This document shows positions 52,705 through 64,000 of a DNA stretch of 64,000 bases, piece by piece. Made by a program: the position numbers and the translations under genes. Below the pieces are notes generated by a model that ran no database searches, was not told the origin of the DNA, and saw only the letters and a program-made list of their open reading frames with translations. This stretch comes from Manis javanica (lineage: Eukaryota; Chordata; Mammalia; Pholidota; Manidae). Every line of letters starts with the position of its first letter. Position 1 is the stretch's first letter. Location of the stretch: contig NC_133156.1 in NCBI RefSeq assembly GCF_040802235.1, forward strand, positions 116,528,173 to 116,592,172. The letters are read 5' to 3'.

Positions 52705-54720
52705 TGGTCAGTTCCTTGATTGTCTTCTCTTATAATAGTGTGTCAGTTGTTCCCTTGGCCATTTCTCTCACATTATAGTAACTTCAACCCCTCCAGACTC
52801 TCACGCCAAATCTCCCACTTCTGGCTCTTTCCTGTTTTTCCAACTCATCATCTTAAGTATCCAAACTCCTACAATTTCAACCCCACAAGGGCCTTAATCT
52901 TTAATCTAATACTTTACCACCCCCACCCCCACCCCCACCCTCGGGTCTTTTCTCCTCTTCACCCAGTTTATATTCCATGTTTAGTTAGCTTATCCACACC
53001 CTTGCATAAACCCTCAGCATCCTTGTCCCTCTCTCATCTTGCAGTTGGTGAAACCACAGTCCTGGTTTGGTCCCTCTGTCTAACCGCACCTGCGCCTGCA
53101 CAACTGAAAATGCCTGAAGAAAAATGCCCCACCATGCTCACTCACCTCGCCTTGAATTCATGGTCACAGCTTCAAGTCCTCGTTTTACTTGGCCTCCACA
53201 GCATTTGACCCAGTTGGTTACCATCTTCTCCTCAGAATATTTTCTCTTGGCTGAAAATACTCATACTTTTTTGTGACCTTTCTGATGATTCTTCAATTGA
53301 ATCTTCTTAGCTGATTCCCCTTTATCTACCTGCCAATGGATTGAAACATATCAAATGTGAACATCCATAATGATACTACAAAATAGCTCATTGCCACCAA
53401 AGAATTATCAGGAAACTGGTAAGTAAAATAAACATTTGTCTTGCTTTTCCTTCACAACCTATAATTCAGGGTAAACAAATTGTTGATAAGGAAATGCTCC
53501 TCCTTTTATAAGAAGCCAAACTAATAAAGGTGAGCTGTTAAAATTACAGTATTGCCATTTTGTAATTCCTAATAAAATAAGGAATCTTGGCAATGTCAAT
53601 CAATGTCTGCTAAAGCCACTAATTTTTACTTTGTAATAAATGTAAAAGTTGTAAATGGCCATTTGGTTTCCTCTGTGTAGTAGGCGTGAAACCACGAATC
53701 AATTTTAACTTTACCAAAGGGGGACACCTAGACACTGTGTGCCTGTTGAAGTGATACAGTAGGGGTTTGCAGCACCATCTGTAATGTATTTTTGCCAAAA
53801 TACTCCAACTCAGATCTCAAGCTGATCCAGTTTCACATCTAACTTACAAGTTTAGAAAATGGCACATTGGGATATAATTGGTCAAATCTAGAATGTGGGA
53901 TAGTCTCCTGAAAATTATGATACAGTTTCTTAGTAAACGTCAAGTCAAAGAAGGAAAAACTTTTATAGATTTAAGGAGAGAAAGAAACAGAAAGACGAGA
54001 ATTGAGAGATACACTGACTTGCAACCTGGGTTCGCTAGCAAGTAGAGGCTGAAGTAAGGACTAAGATGCTAGCGGTTCATTTGGGCTGTGCGAGCTCTGG
54101 TGACTGGCTGGGGAGAAAGAGGAGAGGAAGACACCAAGCAGTGAGATGGCACTCCAGCTGCCTCTGCTTCACCGAGAGCTGGGAAGACACGCCGCAGGTG
54201 ATTCCGCGGGCGGTGCTCTTGGCTCAGGACTTGTCTACCTGGACTTTGAGGAGAAACCATGCCTTGGATAGTCTCCTAAGAAAGAAAGGAGAGAGAGCGT
54301 ATTTGCCTGGCTGCCTGGTGTCTCCATGTTTCACTCTCAGGGAAGCAAACTCTCTTGCACTTTGGTTTGCTTCATTCAGTCTGCCAGGCTTTCCCGGGCG
54401 TTAGATCCCGTACTTGCTGGGCCAGTGTTTTACCAAGGACTCACAGCGGCATGCCAGCCAAGCAGAAGAAAGGAGGGGTCATTAAGGGCATGTAAGAAGA
54501 TGCATACGTTTGTATCTTAAAACTGTTTGCCCCTTTCCCACTCAGATCTATTCATACCCTCCAGATATATCCAGTGCCAAACCGCAACATGGGCTTCCCT
54601 TGCCTTCCCTGCCCTTGGGAACAAAGATGTCTTCCCTCTGCCTGTAAGGTGGGGTTCAGATTCAATCAACCACAGATTCTTCAAGGCAGCTAATCTCGAT
54701 CTCTTAGAAGAGGACAAGAG
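52705..54720. other. Unassigned intergenic DNA
   Basis: No supported gene. 52,918-52,940 is a short (CCCCCA)n run. 53,640-53,960 has the feel of a very old repeat. 54,066-54,404 is a 112-codon plus frame without domains, in mixed-composition DNA. Nothing here can be named. Confidence 0.35.
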
Positions 54721-54724
54721 TTAA

Positions 54725-57090
54725 GTAACGTTCGAGCGGCCCCTTGCGGCCCGGGCGTGCCCAGCGGGGGCGCAGCGGCGCCGGGCCTGTATGCGCCCCG
54801 GGCGGGAGCGGGCGACCGCGCACGGAGGAGCCGAGCGGGCCGGGGGCGGGCGAGGGGCCCTTCATGCTGAGACTTCGGTACCTCCTGTCTCCTCTGTGTA
54901 GTCGGTAGTTTGGGTGGTGAAGTGATGGCTGACAGTGTCAAAATTTTTCTCCGGGACCTTGCGAGGGGAATCAAAGACTCCCTCTGGGGAATTTGTACCA
55001 TCTCAAAGCTAGATGCGAGCAAGAGAGGGGAGCAGCGTCGGAGAAGGGCAAGTAGTGCCCTGGCGCAGAGGGGAGCCCAAACCACGGAGAGGGAGCAAGA
55101 GAGCGAGCCAGGCATTGTTAGTAGAATTTGTCAGGGCTGCACGTGGAACGGTGGAGTATGCTTGTTCAGTCTCCTCCTGTTTTATGGGTGTTTATTCCTG
55201 TGCTTCCGTCAGTAACAGTCCAGATTATTGGTGATTCCATCACCACAAGATGTTTGTCGGGTTGGAATTCTTCCTCAGGTCAATTTTCGTTGTTTTCCCC
55301 CCCTCTTTGTGCTTAACAAAGTTGTAAATGCCATTTGGTTTCATGATATAGCTGATCTGGCACTTGAGGTGTCAGGGAGGAAGCTTCACCCATCCCCTAG
55401 CGTCAGCAAAATAATTGCTGACAGGCTCTTCAGCCTTTTGCTGCAGGCTCTTTTCCTCATCCAGGGGATGTTTTTGAGTCTCTTTCCCATCCATCTTGTT
55501 GGACAGCTGGTTAGTTTCCTGCATATGTCCCTTCTCTACTCACTATACTGTTCTGAATGTTGTTGGCTCAATAAAGGAATCGAAATGCACCAGAGGTTGT
55601 CAAACATAGAAAGGAACCGGCCTTACTAGGTTGGACTGGTTTGCCCTCGGCTTTCCTCACAGCAATGCAGTCCTCACACAGTATCATGGCTGCTCTTCCT
55701 CTATCCTCTTCCCTTTATTCATCATCAGCACCAACGACGCAAAACCCATGCAGAGCATATCTTTTCCAGTTGTGCCTCTTCTCTTTGGTGGTTTTCTTAA
55801 GTAACAGACTTTTCCACAAGATGGCCTACCTGAAGTCTGCCCTGGGGAACTCAGCCTCTGCAGAGAGTTCCCTTCCCTGCATCCACTGGAGACTACTGCA
55901 GGTCACTGAGTCTCCTTTCACCCTGAGGGGGTGGGTGGGATTGGAAGGAGGCTGTGGCAGCTCTTTTCCTTGTCCCCTCCTTCACCAGGGAGGGCAGGAC
56001 CCACTCTGCCAAGGGCCCTCTACATATTCCCTTCCCTCTGAGGAACTGGCATTTTATCTCTGGTGCGTGTGTAAGGCAGAATCTTCCTGACATCAGTAGG
56101 GGGATTTTTAACACTGGTGAGTCTGGAAGGACCACAGGTTTTTCTCAGCTCTTTAGCATTTCTCGGACCCTGTGTCTGGACTGATTTGAATACTTTTTCT
56201 CCCTGGGCCATTTACCCTCCCTCGTCCCCTTCCTGCCTTCCACCACCCTTGGATGAATGTTTTGTGATTTTAGCTGTTGTATTTTATGGACCTGTCACTT
56301 CTGCTGTTTTCCTGTAAAGCACACACATTACATGTGGGGGGTAAAGAAGTATCTCAGTTGCTCCTGGCCACTCCCGTCATAGCCGTCACTGTCCTGTTTC
56401 TTGCGTCTCAGGTTAGATTTGGGGCTCTCTTGCTCTACTGCAAAAAACAACCCTGAAGAGATGGGACAGGAAGACCTCATAGCCAGATCTGCTGTTTTGA
56501 GGCGTCATTTTCTCTCTTCCCTTTGAAAGGGGGAAAGAAGTTTTTTTCACTTGTTCATTAAAGTTCCCCAACTAGAGGCAGGTACCAATATTGGACAAGT
56601 TCCACTGCAACCCAGAATGCTCAGAGAACCTGAACTTTTAAACTCTGGAGGTCTGAAATCTACCGTGGGCCACTGCCAGGTCTGTCTGGTATTTCAAAGG
56701 AATATTGTTTGCTGCAAATAGGAACCGAAGGGGTAAACTTACTAAATCCATTAAATCCATGAAAAACAAAACAAAAACCAAACAAAAGACAAGGAACATT
56801 CGTCCCTTCTGTGGCTGCTCTCAAGGTGGTCAAAAGGCTTCTCAGGGATGCCACCAGGTGGAGCTATTGGCCAGCATGGCTCCCTCAGGGCCTCATGTTG
56901 ACAGCTTGTTTATGTGATTCTCTTAAGACCTTGTGTCGCCATTTGATTTCTCTGCAGATTGAATTCTACTTTGGCGATTCTTGTGTTGGCAGTGGGTATT
57001 TTGTGTTATGTGAGTCTTTCTGATGCAGGCTCAGTAATTATTGCTCACGTGTACACATTAATTGCTGCAGAGGAGATATAATTAAAAACA
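54725..57090 (+). pseudogene. EI24: EI24 processed pseudogene
   Basis: EI24 (PIG8) is an ER membrane protein induced by p53 and needed for autophagy. Sequence at 54,925 encodes [19 protein letters not shown], very close to the human N-terminus, then EEQRRRR-like and LAQR segments. After a frameshift near 55,180 it continues [10 protein letters not shown], and in a third frame [33 protein letters not shown] and [11 protein letters not shown]. From 55,641 come [29 protein letters not shown] in other frames. There are no introns, so this is a retrocopy. A GC-rich 5' UTR (54,730-54,924) is retained and about 1 kb of 3' UTR follows. The part between IIGD and FVLNKVV is garbled. No A-tail or target duplication was pinned down, so the ends are approximate. 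Confidence 0.92.
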
Positions 57091-57099
57091 TAATCTTTT

Positions 57100-58245
57100 C
57101 CAGGCTAGAAAACCTCTCCACAAAGGTAGAAAAGAAAGAAAACCATTTTATTATTGAATAAGCCTTAAACTACAATTTAATGAGCATCACAGGCAAACAC
57201 AGCAAGAAAGCTCACCCTTTTATGTAGCCAAGCAGATACAACCCATTCATACACATTCTGTAGATGAACAATAACTAGTCCTCGAGTAAGAGAGCTTAAC
57301 ACCATTTGTCACATGCAGTTAATCCTAAACTCACATGGTAATTGGATGAACATCTGGGCTGGCTAATTGGCTTTACCCAAAGGAAAAACAAACATCACAT
57401 GTTGTTTTGACAAGTTTTACAATTTAAAGCAAGGCACCCACTGAAGTTGGGCTCCTGCCCTCCCACAGAGTCTGTGGCTCTATATGCCTTGTTTACATTT
57501 CAAAGAGATGGCCCCAGATCCCTGAGAAGGACATTCCTGACTCTATTTAGTCTAAAACCCAGACACCCACTTTATAGTCACTGGCTTGCTCTTGAGCCAC
57601 TGCCCAGAGCCCTGGCCCTTTCCCCGGTGCCGCAGCACCCCGATGCCCCTCCCAGGTCCTCTGCAGAAGGCCTCTTTCCAGCCATCTTCTCATCCTAGGT
57701 CCTTCACGACACAGCCAGGGAGCAGGCTTGTGTCCCTAGTAAGTGTCTTGGTGCCTTCTGGACATTGTACCCTCTGGACTGGATCTGCACACCCAACCTC
57801 CAGGCCCTCAGCACCTGCCTCACACTGAAGGACTGCTTTAGCCTCTCAGGAATCCCCTTCTCTTGCGACTTTGTACCTTTCCGTTCTATTGACCCTCATG
57901 TTTCTTCCTTCCCAATGTGGAAACTGACTGAGCTGGCAATGGGGATAGAGGTGCTGTGTTAAAGCACCTCAGGGAGAAATATAACCCTGAAACTCTAGTT
58001 AAATCTTGGTAATATTTTCCTTTAGAATCAATGTGAAAAGCAGTATCCTGAGTTATCTTCTAAGTTACTAACAGTTGTGCTTTTAAGATAATGTACTCAT
58101 TACCCAAGTAATATTTGTTCATTGTAAAATGAGAAAATATGCTTGGAGGAAAAGGAATATTCACATATAATCTACTCACCTGGGCTCAGTCGTTTCCAAA
58201 GGTATTTGTTGATTTTTGAATGGCGATCTTAAGAATACATGTTTA
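57100..58245. other. Unassigned intergenic DNA
   Basis: 57,110-57,430 has antisense AATAAAATGG near 57,150 and could be part of an LTR, but I found no TG..CA ends. 57,440-57,830 is a C-rich stretch with small frames. No gene is seen. Confidence 0.3.
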
Positions 58246-58249
58246 TGAT

Positions 58250-58345
58250 TTGTAATCCAGAACTACTGAGTCAAAGTTTCTAAGGGTGAGGCCTGAGAAT
58301 CTGTATTTTAACAATGTCTGAGGCAGCAAGCTCACTAATTTGAAA
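58250..58345. mobile_element. MER5-like remnant
   Basis: CCAGAACTACTGAGTC followed by GGGTGAGGCCTGAGAATCTG and TATTTTAACAATGTCTGAGG follows the middle of a MER5-type element. Confidence 0.45.
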
Positions 58346-58349
58346 CCAC

Positions 58350-59125
58350 AAATTTAAACAGGACCACTGTTAACATTTGGTAATGCCTGGGTTTTTCTCT
58401 GTTTGCAAATAATTTTGTTTATTTTTATAAACATTTGGATAATAGCACATGTCTAAGGTTGGCTCTGACCTTAACAACTACTCACTCAGGGGTGTCTGAT
58501 AACTTTATTATCTTTAATTTTATTTGTAAGTTAAGGGCTCTCTCCCTTAACAACTCTAGGAAGAAAAGGCCCAGGAATGTCTTCATTAGCTTGTCTTTCA
58601 TGATGTGCCAAGGGAGTGAGGTACTTAAATTTCATTTGATTTGATCTGACTCACTTCTTTGAATTATATGGGTTGGAGTCAGCACTACTTGAAGCACATG
58701 AAATTGTTTCCCCATGAGAAAAGGAAGTTTATTAGCAGATGAAGGAGGGGAAAGACATACACTGATCAGATGAAAACAACAGATAGGCAGCACACCCTCC
58801 ATAGTTCTGCTTCCTGCTGTTTTCACTTAATATTGTATACTCATCACTTTTTCTTCTGTGAAAATCTGACATTTTATTACTACATAATAAAGTTCCAGCA
58901 GGTATGAGCATCACTGGCCAACGGCAGGGACCTACCTCAGTTATGCTTCGTTACATGAACTCTACCTTCTTCTTTTCTCACTCTCCGCACTTGCGCCATC
59001 CTGCTGCATGGTATAGCCTCTCAGACAAATTCCTGGCACCAGGTGATTAACTCAGGGTCTGATTTCAAGGGAATACTAAATAAATTGGCATTATTCAATA
59101 ATTATGTAGCGATCATCCTGTTGAA
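58350..59125. other. Unassigned intergenic DNA
   Basis: AT-rich sequence with no recognised gene or repeat. Confidence 0.4.
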
Positions 59126-59129
59126 TTAA

Positions 59130-59545
59130 ACAGTGAGGTCTCAGAAAAAGACTAAGGATTCTTCGCTATCCTGAGTTAACGAACAATTCAATCAAGAAAT
59201 TTGAAGGTCTCATTGGTTTTATTAAGTGATTCACGAATATGGTTGTATCCTCTCCAGCAAGTAAAGAGTGCACCTACGTACTACAGAAAAGAAAGGTTTT
59301 TAAAGGCAAAGAGCATTAAAAAAAGATAGGAATGCATTAGCAAGAAATGCACTTTTTAGACATGATTGTCCATGGAAGAGGGAAGGGTCTCCCAGGGGAT
59401 TACCTCTAGGAAATTCCAGTTTGGCTGGTTAAATGTTACATTCCTGAAGGGATTGAAACTGCAGTTAGCTTGGGTATTAAATCTTGGTTTGTTGGAACCC
59501 TAACCTTTAAGTAATCCCATTCTGGTCCTACAATTTTCTTGATTT
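59130..59545 (-). mobile_element. LTR-like segment, minus strand
   Basis: On the minus strand, AATAAAACCAATGAGACC near 59,207-59,224 is followed by CTTCAAATTTCTTGATTG and CAGGATAGCGAAGAATCC, a pattern of polyadenylation signal then R-U5. Ends and target duplication are not clear, so the assignment is tentative. Confidence 0.35.
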
Positions 59546-59549
59546 TTAA

Positions 59550-61499
59550 AAATTTTATTTTCATTTAAATACCTGTGAAGTATGGGGGTATTTTATACGT
59601 ACTGTCTCTCATTGTGTTTCTGGATTAAAGGAACAATCACTTCCTTATTTCCTTTATTGAATATGTTACAACAAGCTACATAATAGGTGCTAATAAAAAA
59701 TGTTGCTTCCTAGATAGTTTTCTAAGCTCTATATTTTGAATTATCCCAAGAATTTGTCCTCCAAGAAAAAGAGAGTAGGTCAGCAGTGGAGACATGTGTG
59801 TCTTCCTTCCCAGGAAATCAAGGCCTGTAGCTGGTTTGGCAGGTCGGAGCCATTAAGGAATCTAATGCTGTCATTTCAGCAGGAAGGGTTTACACTGACT
59901 GCAGTCTTCTTGGGTCCAGATGTGGAACATGCCACAGCTACTATTCAGGACAATTTCCAACTTGTCAATTCTAATAAACAAAGTACAAAGAACAGTCTGA
60001 CGTCTCCTGGGCTGGCCATGTATCAATCCCAACCACTTAATGCCAAATCCAGTTGCTGGGGATGTGGCTTCAAATCAAATGTAAATTACCCTGGGCCTAT
60101 GGCAGGAGGGTCTGGAGGCATGTGCTCCATCAGTGTCCTTCATCCTCTGTGTACATATTTTTTACAAATTATGCAATAGAAATCTACATGCGAAATTTCC
60201 GAGCAAATCAACGTGCTTTCACTATTTTTGCTACGCTTATTTCTTTTCAAAATTTTTGCTTTTTTTTGCTATACTTATTTCTAACTCATCGTTATATGTG
60301 TTTATTATGTACAGCTTTTTGTCTGTAAAATTTTGAAAAAATAAAATCACTATAAAAACAGGAAGATGTCCATTTACTTACACAGAGATAGGATAGTTTT
60401 AGGTTGAGATTTTTATCCTCATTAAAATTCTCATATTCAAAAAGAATGCTAACCAGGCTCCCAGTCCCGCTGTCTGTTAAAACATTTGTGTACAACTTAA
60501 TCGAAAGCACAAGCTTATTGTGACTCACTATATATTAAAAAGTTAAGACAAATGCTAATACTATTATTTAAATGCTAATATTTAATATTTTAATAATATT
60601 TAAACACTGAATATTTTGACAAAGTAAAAAATACTTCCATCAAGTATGGAACCACTCTAATTTATGTTTGGATTTTTCACATATTGGATTTTTCAGGCAA
60701 ATCACCAATTGTGTATATTACTAAAGTGAATTGACATAATTTTAGCTGAAAAAAAACCTCACAAAAACCCTGAAGAGTCTAGTAATTACGTACTTGCAGC
60801 ATTAGAGCGGGTGGATAAAGATGCAGTGTTTTTGAAATACAATCTTAAAGAAATTTCTCAGACTTTCATTACTCCTTTCAAGGAAGCTTGAGTACGAGAA
60901 GACCCCAGAGTAAGAGCAGCTTAGATCATTCTGTTTCTCAGAACTCTGTCTGGATCAAATCAAGTTGGTGTAAGTCAAGCCTAGGGCCCTGGTAATCCAT
61001 ATTATCTCTCTTCCAATGCCCGACTGTCTGGTGATCTAAATATCATAAAGCAGTCGCAGGGAAGAGGCCCTTGACCCCTGGGAGATGATTTCATGGCCAA
61101 GTCCATACTGGAGGTAACTCTTTTATCAGTGGATTCTTCAGGGAAAATATCTGATTAGCATTTCTAGACTGACGTTTCCCCTTGCCAGGTCAGAGTTAGC
61201 CTGTCTGTTGCCTGTGCTGGCGCCTGATCTTAAGCTGGTGGTAGAGCACAAGCAAGCTTTTCTTCAAACTCTAAGCCAGAGAAAGTTTAGTCTTTCTGAT
61301 TTCCGCTCTACCCTCCCCCAGTTCCCACCCCCCATCCCTCAAACCCCTGCCCTCTCTCTGCCCACCGCACACACATGCTTACCTCTCTCCAATAAAGGGA
61401 AGAGGAAAGCCCTGAATATATCCCTTCTCAACTTGTCAACTGATCTCTCTCTTCACAGACAGACACACAGACACAGACACACACAGACACACACATACA

Positions 61500-61550
<51 letters not shown>

Positions 61551-62425
61551 GCACTGTACTTAGGAGCGGGAAAATGGTCCTGAGGACACGGTTCACCAAG
61601 CACAGGCCTACTGGGTGCTTTTTCATTTTTGATATCTAATGATTCCAGATGAGGGTTATCCTGTAGAAGAGCTACATACCAGGACAAATACCCTCTCTTC
61701 TCTATCCTCTCTTCTTTCTCACTGAGAGGGCTAAATGCTAAATTCACAATTTTTAGAGTGAAGCCAGATTCTCTCTAGATCTAACACTCAAGAGTTTTAA
61801 GTAGTTGGCTTTGCTCATTAAAATAAAATCTATGAGATTTTTTTCTCCTTTCAGTCCTGTAGAAAACATCCAACAGAGGGTTTTCTTTTCTTTTTTGCAT
61901 TTGAGATAGTTAAACTTAGGATTATAGTAATTAAAAAGAAAGTGTGGTGCCTCATATTGAAATTACCGAGTATCATAATTCTTCCAAGTGGTAAAGATAC
62001 CTCAAGACAAATGCTGGGCATAGAAGGCACAGGGCATAGATCTGCAAAAAAGTAAAAAGCTAACCTTTTCAAACAATATTGCTTCTCTCTCACTTACCAA
62101 CTTTACATTTCCCTGTATGGCTCCGGAAGATGACCGGTTAGCCAGAGACGGGTAAGATTCCTCAAGGGAGGAACAACCTAAGACAGGCACAGTCGCAGGG
62201 GGGCCATCAGGTGAGAAATTGGGGATCAACAGAGGTGAGGCTTAGAACCTCCCCCCCACCCTGTTTTGAGAGAAATCTTCTGCATATGTGGATGTTTTGC
62301 TGCCCTTGTCTAGCTTGGATTAATACTTAGTCTATAGGCACACACCTGATCATCTACATTTGCCCTCTTACAGCACTAAACTATGTTTTCTACCTTTATC
62401 TTGCATCTACCTACCACTTCAGCAT
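59550..62425. other. Unassigned, mostly AT-rich DNA
   Basis: No supported gene. A plus frame of 147 codons (59,736-60,179) has no domain and no ATG context of note; it is followed by a T-rich stretch. 60,540-60,620 is A/T-only-like. The CA microsatellite at 61,457 lies inside. 61,200-61,400 is pyrimidine-rich. Confidence 0.35.
61457..61553. repeat. (CA)n microsatellite
   Basis: Imperfect CA/GA repeat to 61,500, then an uninterrupted (AC)n run of about 22 units, ending ACGCACGCAC. Open frames across it are low-complexity artefacts. Confidence 0.95.
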
Positions 62426-62430
62426 TTTAT

Positions 62431-62432
62431 TA

Positions 62433-62463
<31 letters not shown>
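62431..62463. repeat. (AAT)n microsatellite
   Basis: About eleven AAT units directly before the A-tailed element at 62,464. Confidence 0.95.
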
Positions 62464-62789
62464 GGGGAGAAATGTGGGATTCACATATAAATGAAGTATA
62501 AAAATTAAACAAATAATCATAATTGATCTGATTGTTTATAGTTCATGATGTGTGATCAAAACCAAAAGTTTCTGTGATGACTGCCCTTGCACTGTTCACC
62601 ATGTAAGAACTTATTCACCATGTAAAAACTTGTTCGTTATGCTCCAGAAGATTGGAGACTGTTGAGAATTAGGCTTGGGGTTGATTAATGATTGTGCATT
62701 GAGTCCCCTATACAGAATTTTATTGTTGTTAACAACCATATGATCAATAAATATGAGAGATGCCCTCTCAAAAGAAAAAAAAAAAAGTG
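62464..62789 (+). mobile_element. A-tailed interspersed retroelement
   Basis: It ends in GATCAATAAATATGAGAGATG then CCCTCTC and an A-run (62,771-62,786), so it looks like a copy of a polyadenylated RNA. A short internal duplication repeats TTCACCATGTAA (62,595 and 62,616). No ORF. The sequence resembles an abundant repeat I associate with pangolin assemblies, from memory only. The adjacent AAT run may be part of its 5' end. No target duplication was pinned down. Confidence 0.45.
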
Positions 62790-62972
62790 TGGCTATGTAT
62801 CTTGGTCAGTAGAGCAGCACCTGGAATTCCAGCCTAATACCTGTGAGTGGGACAGAGACTATTTTGTTTCAGCAGCCCTTGTTTTTGTTTTAACTCCATG
62901 GCTGTTGCCAAAGGGTAGTTGCTATAATTTGGTATTGAATAATTTCAGGTTTGATTTTTTTCCTCTTGTCAC

Positions 62973-62974
<2 letters not shown>

Positions 62975-63004
<30 letters not shown>

Positions 63005-63005
63005 A
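62975..63005. repeat. T-rich tract
   Basis: (TTTTC)n passing into an uninterrupted T-run. It could be the tail of an antisense retroelement, but the following 63,006-63,250 has no recognised element. Confidence 0.6.
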
Positions 63006-63009
63006 GTTT

Positions 63010-63595
63010 GGAGTCATTGTATGAGGATTTTTAGACCCTTACTGTCCCAGCAAGGACATCCCATCCCAGGGATTCTATTTCCATCCCAGGGACTGCTCTG
63101 CGGCACCGTGTTGTCATTTCTGTGCCCCTTTTACTGAGTCTCAGCCCCCTACTTAGAAGGTTAAATGCTTGAAAGAGAACTTTATAAGACAGCCAAAGAG
63201 GGACTTGAAGGTTTGAGGTCTGTTTTCCTCTGGCCTTGACCCAGCCTCCCCACATGATTTTGAGTTTAGCAGACCTCAGAAAGAATTATCAAAGGAGTGA
63301 CGTGAAGTGGCTTTTGCTTTCTCCTCCTCAGTGGGACCCTCTTTCCCAAGGTGCCTGGACCTCCAACCTTTCTCTGGCATTAGGAAGTTCAGTGACCGAC
63401 CACAGCCTCAAAGCAGGCAGCATGGAGCACCTGTGGCACAGGCGGCACACACTAGCTGTGTTGTGTGCTCTCTCATGTCATCCTGAAGGCAGTGTATGCA
63501 GATTGTTACTTCAATTTATGGATGATGAGGCCGTCTACAACTCCCCCAGTAGAACTTTTTCTTAGATCCTGTGTCCCATGTCTATGGGCCTCTCT
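63010..63595. other. Unassigned intergenic DNA
   Basis: No gene. A 109-codon plus frame (63,236-63,565) has no domain. Confidence 0.4.
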
Positions 63596-63599
63596 CAGA

Positions 63600-63840
63600 A
63601 TCTCCCAAAAGAGTGAAAGCTACCATTTGCTGAAGATCTGTTTTAAGTCCCAGGCACTTTAGTAGCAGCCTTAAATAGATTGCCTAACTTGATTTACTCC
63701 TCACCAGGTACTGCTAGTGAGCATTTACCCCATTTGCTTAAGAGAAAATTGTGGCTCAGAGAGTTTGAGTTGTCCAGTCACCTGGCTGTAAAAGGCAGAG
63801 AAGATATTTAAACCTAGTTTTATACTGATTGAAAGTAAAA
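63600..63840 (-). repeat. MIR SINE, reverse orientation
   Basis: TTGATTTACTCCTCACCAGG, then GAGAAAATTGTGGCTCAGAG and TTGTCCAGTCACCTGGCTGT follow the reverse complement of MIR in order. Typical divergence for this ancient SINE. Confidence 0.6.
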
Positions 63841-64000
63841 CATCACCTTTCCGAAGCTATTTGTCATGACCTTGCTTTCTTATCTAAAAATGAATACACA
63901 TGTTCTGATCAGATTCAGTGTATAATGAGGGCCTCGAATAGAACATTTGAGCTTGTGATCATCCCAGATGAACTGGGAGACATATTTAATGAACCCATAT

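Noticed and set aside
56758-56795. A-rich stretch as the A-tail of the EI24 retrocopy
   Set aside because: It is interrupted by C and G, and sequence after it continues with the look of 3' UTR to about 57,090, so I do not take it as the end of the insertion.
61208-61747. Open frames on both strands across the CA repeat
   Set aside because: Low-complexity translation of (CA)n, not a gene.
1-64000. tRNA, rRNA, microRNA hairpin, CRISPR array or bacterial operon features
   Set aside because: I saw no tRNA-type A/B boxes in a cloverleaf, no rRNA words, no regularly spaced identical repeats, and no prokaryotic gene organisation.

Overview
This is nuclear DNA of a placental mammal. Interspersed repeats dominate it: LINE-1 copies of several ages, ERV LTRs, MaLR LTRs, MIR- and MER5-like fragments, and CA, CT and AAT microsatellites. 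I see no multi-exon host gene. The youngest L1 family, with four independent 3' ends here, and an A-tailed element near 62.5 kb look like repeats I associate with pangolin (Manis) assemblies. That assignment comes from memory of repeat flavour and is weak.

Layout. 0-9.6 kb: old L1 debris, one MaLR LTR, two tiny young L1 insertions and a solo LTR. 9.65-20.1 kb: the most interesting host DNA. A unit of about 2.7-2.8 kb is duplicated in tandem (unit A about 9.65-12.31 kb, unit C about 17.29-20.14 kb, offset 7.64-7.86 kb). Each unit carries a CpG-rich block behind a compact promoter. A third relative, unit B (15.6-16.66 kb), lies between them and looks like a complete intronless gene: full CRE site, 152-codon ORF and AATAAA. 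20.5-23.4 kb: decayed minus-strand ERV gag-pro-pol. 23.5-29.3 kb: a CpG island, then two blocks of a diverged satellite with a period near 88 bp, separated by a GC-rich patch, a 195-bp tandem duplication, a transcript-like segment ending in AATAAA, and an L1 fragment with a perfect 17-bp target duplication.

29.5-37.7 kb: a rearranged L1 complex. An LTR fragment is followed by an L1 5' region carrying a misplaced ORF1 fragment, then a near full-length but mutated L1. 37.8-38.4 kb: another GC-rich island. 39.1-45.4 kb: an LTR-rich interval with four solo LTRs of one family in alternating orientation plus two other solo LTRs, three of these six with exact target-site duplications. 44.8-47.0 kb: antisense L1 split by one of those LTRs. 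47.1-48.3 kb: CpG island and a possible polyadenylation site. 50-53 kb: LTR, L1 and MaLR remnants. 54.7-57.1 kb: a processed pseudogene of EI24 keeping its GC-rich 5' UTR. 57-64 kb: mostly unassigned AT-rich DNA with an LTR-like segment, microsatellites and a MIR.

Nothing here forms a pathway. The possible new biology is the A/B/C family of CpG-island units with CRE/TATA promoters, and the adjoining CpG-island-plus-satellite domain. Gene calls there are cautious: start context and one short frame agree between units B and C, but I do not recognise the protein. Boundaries given in round numbers are approximate.
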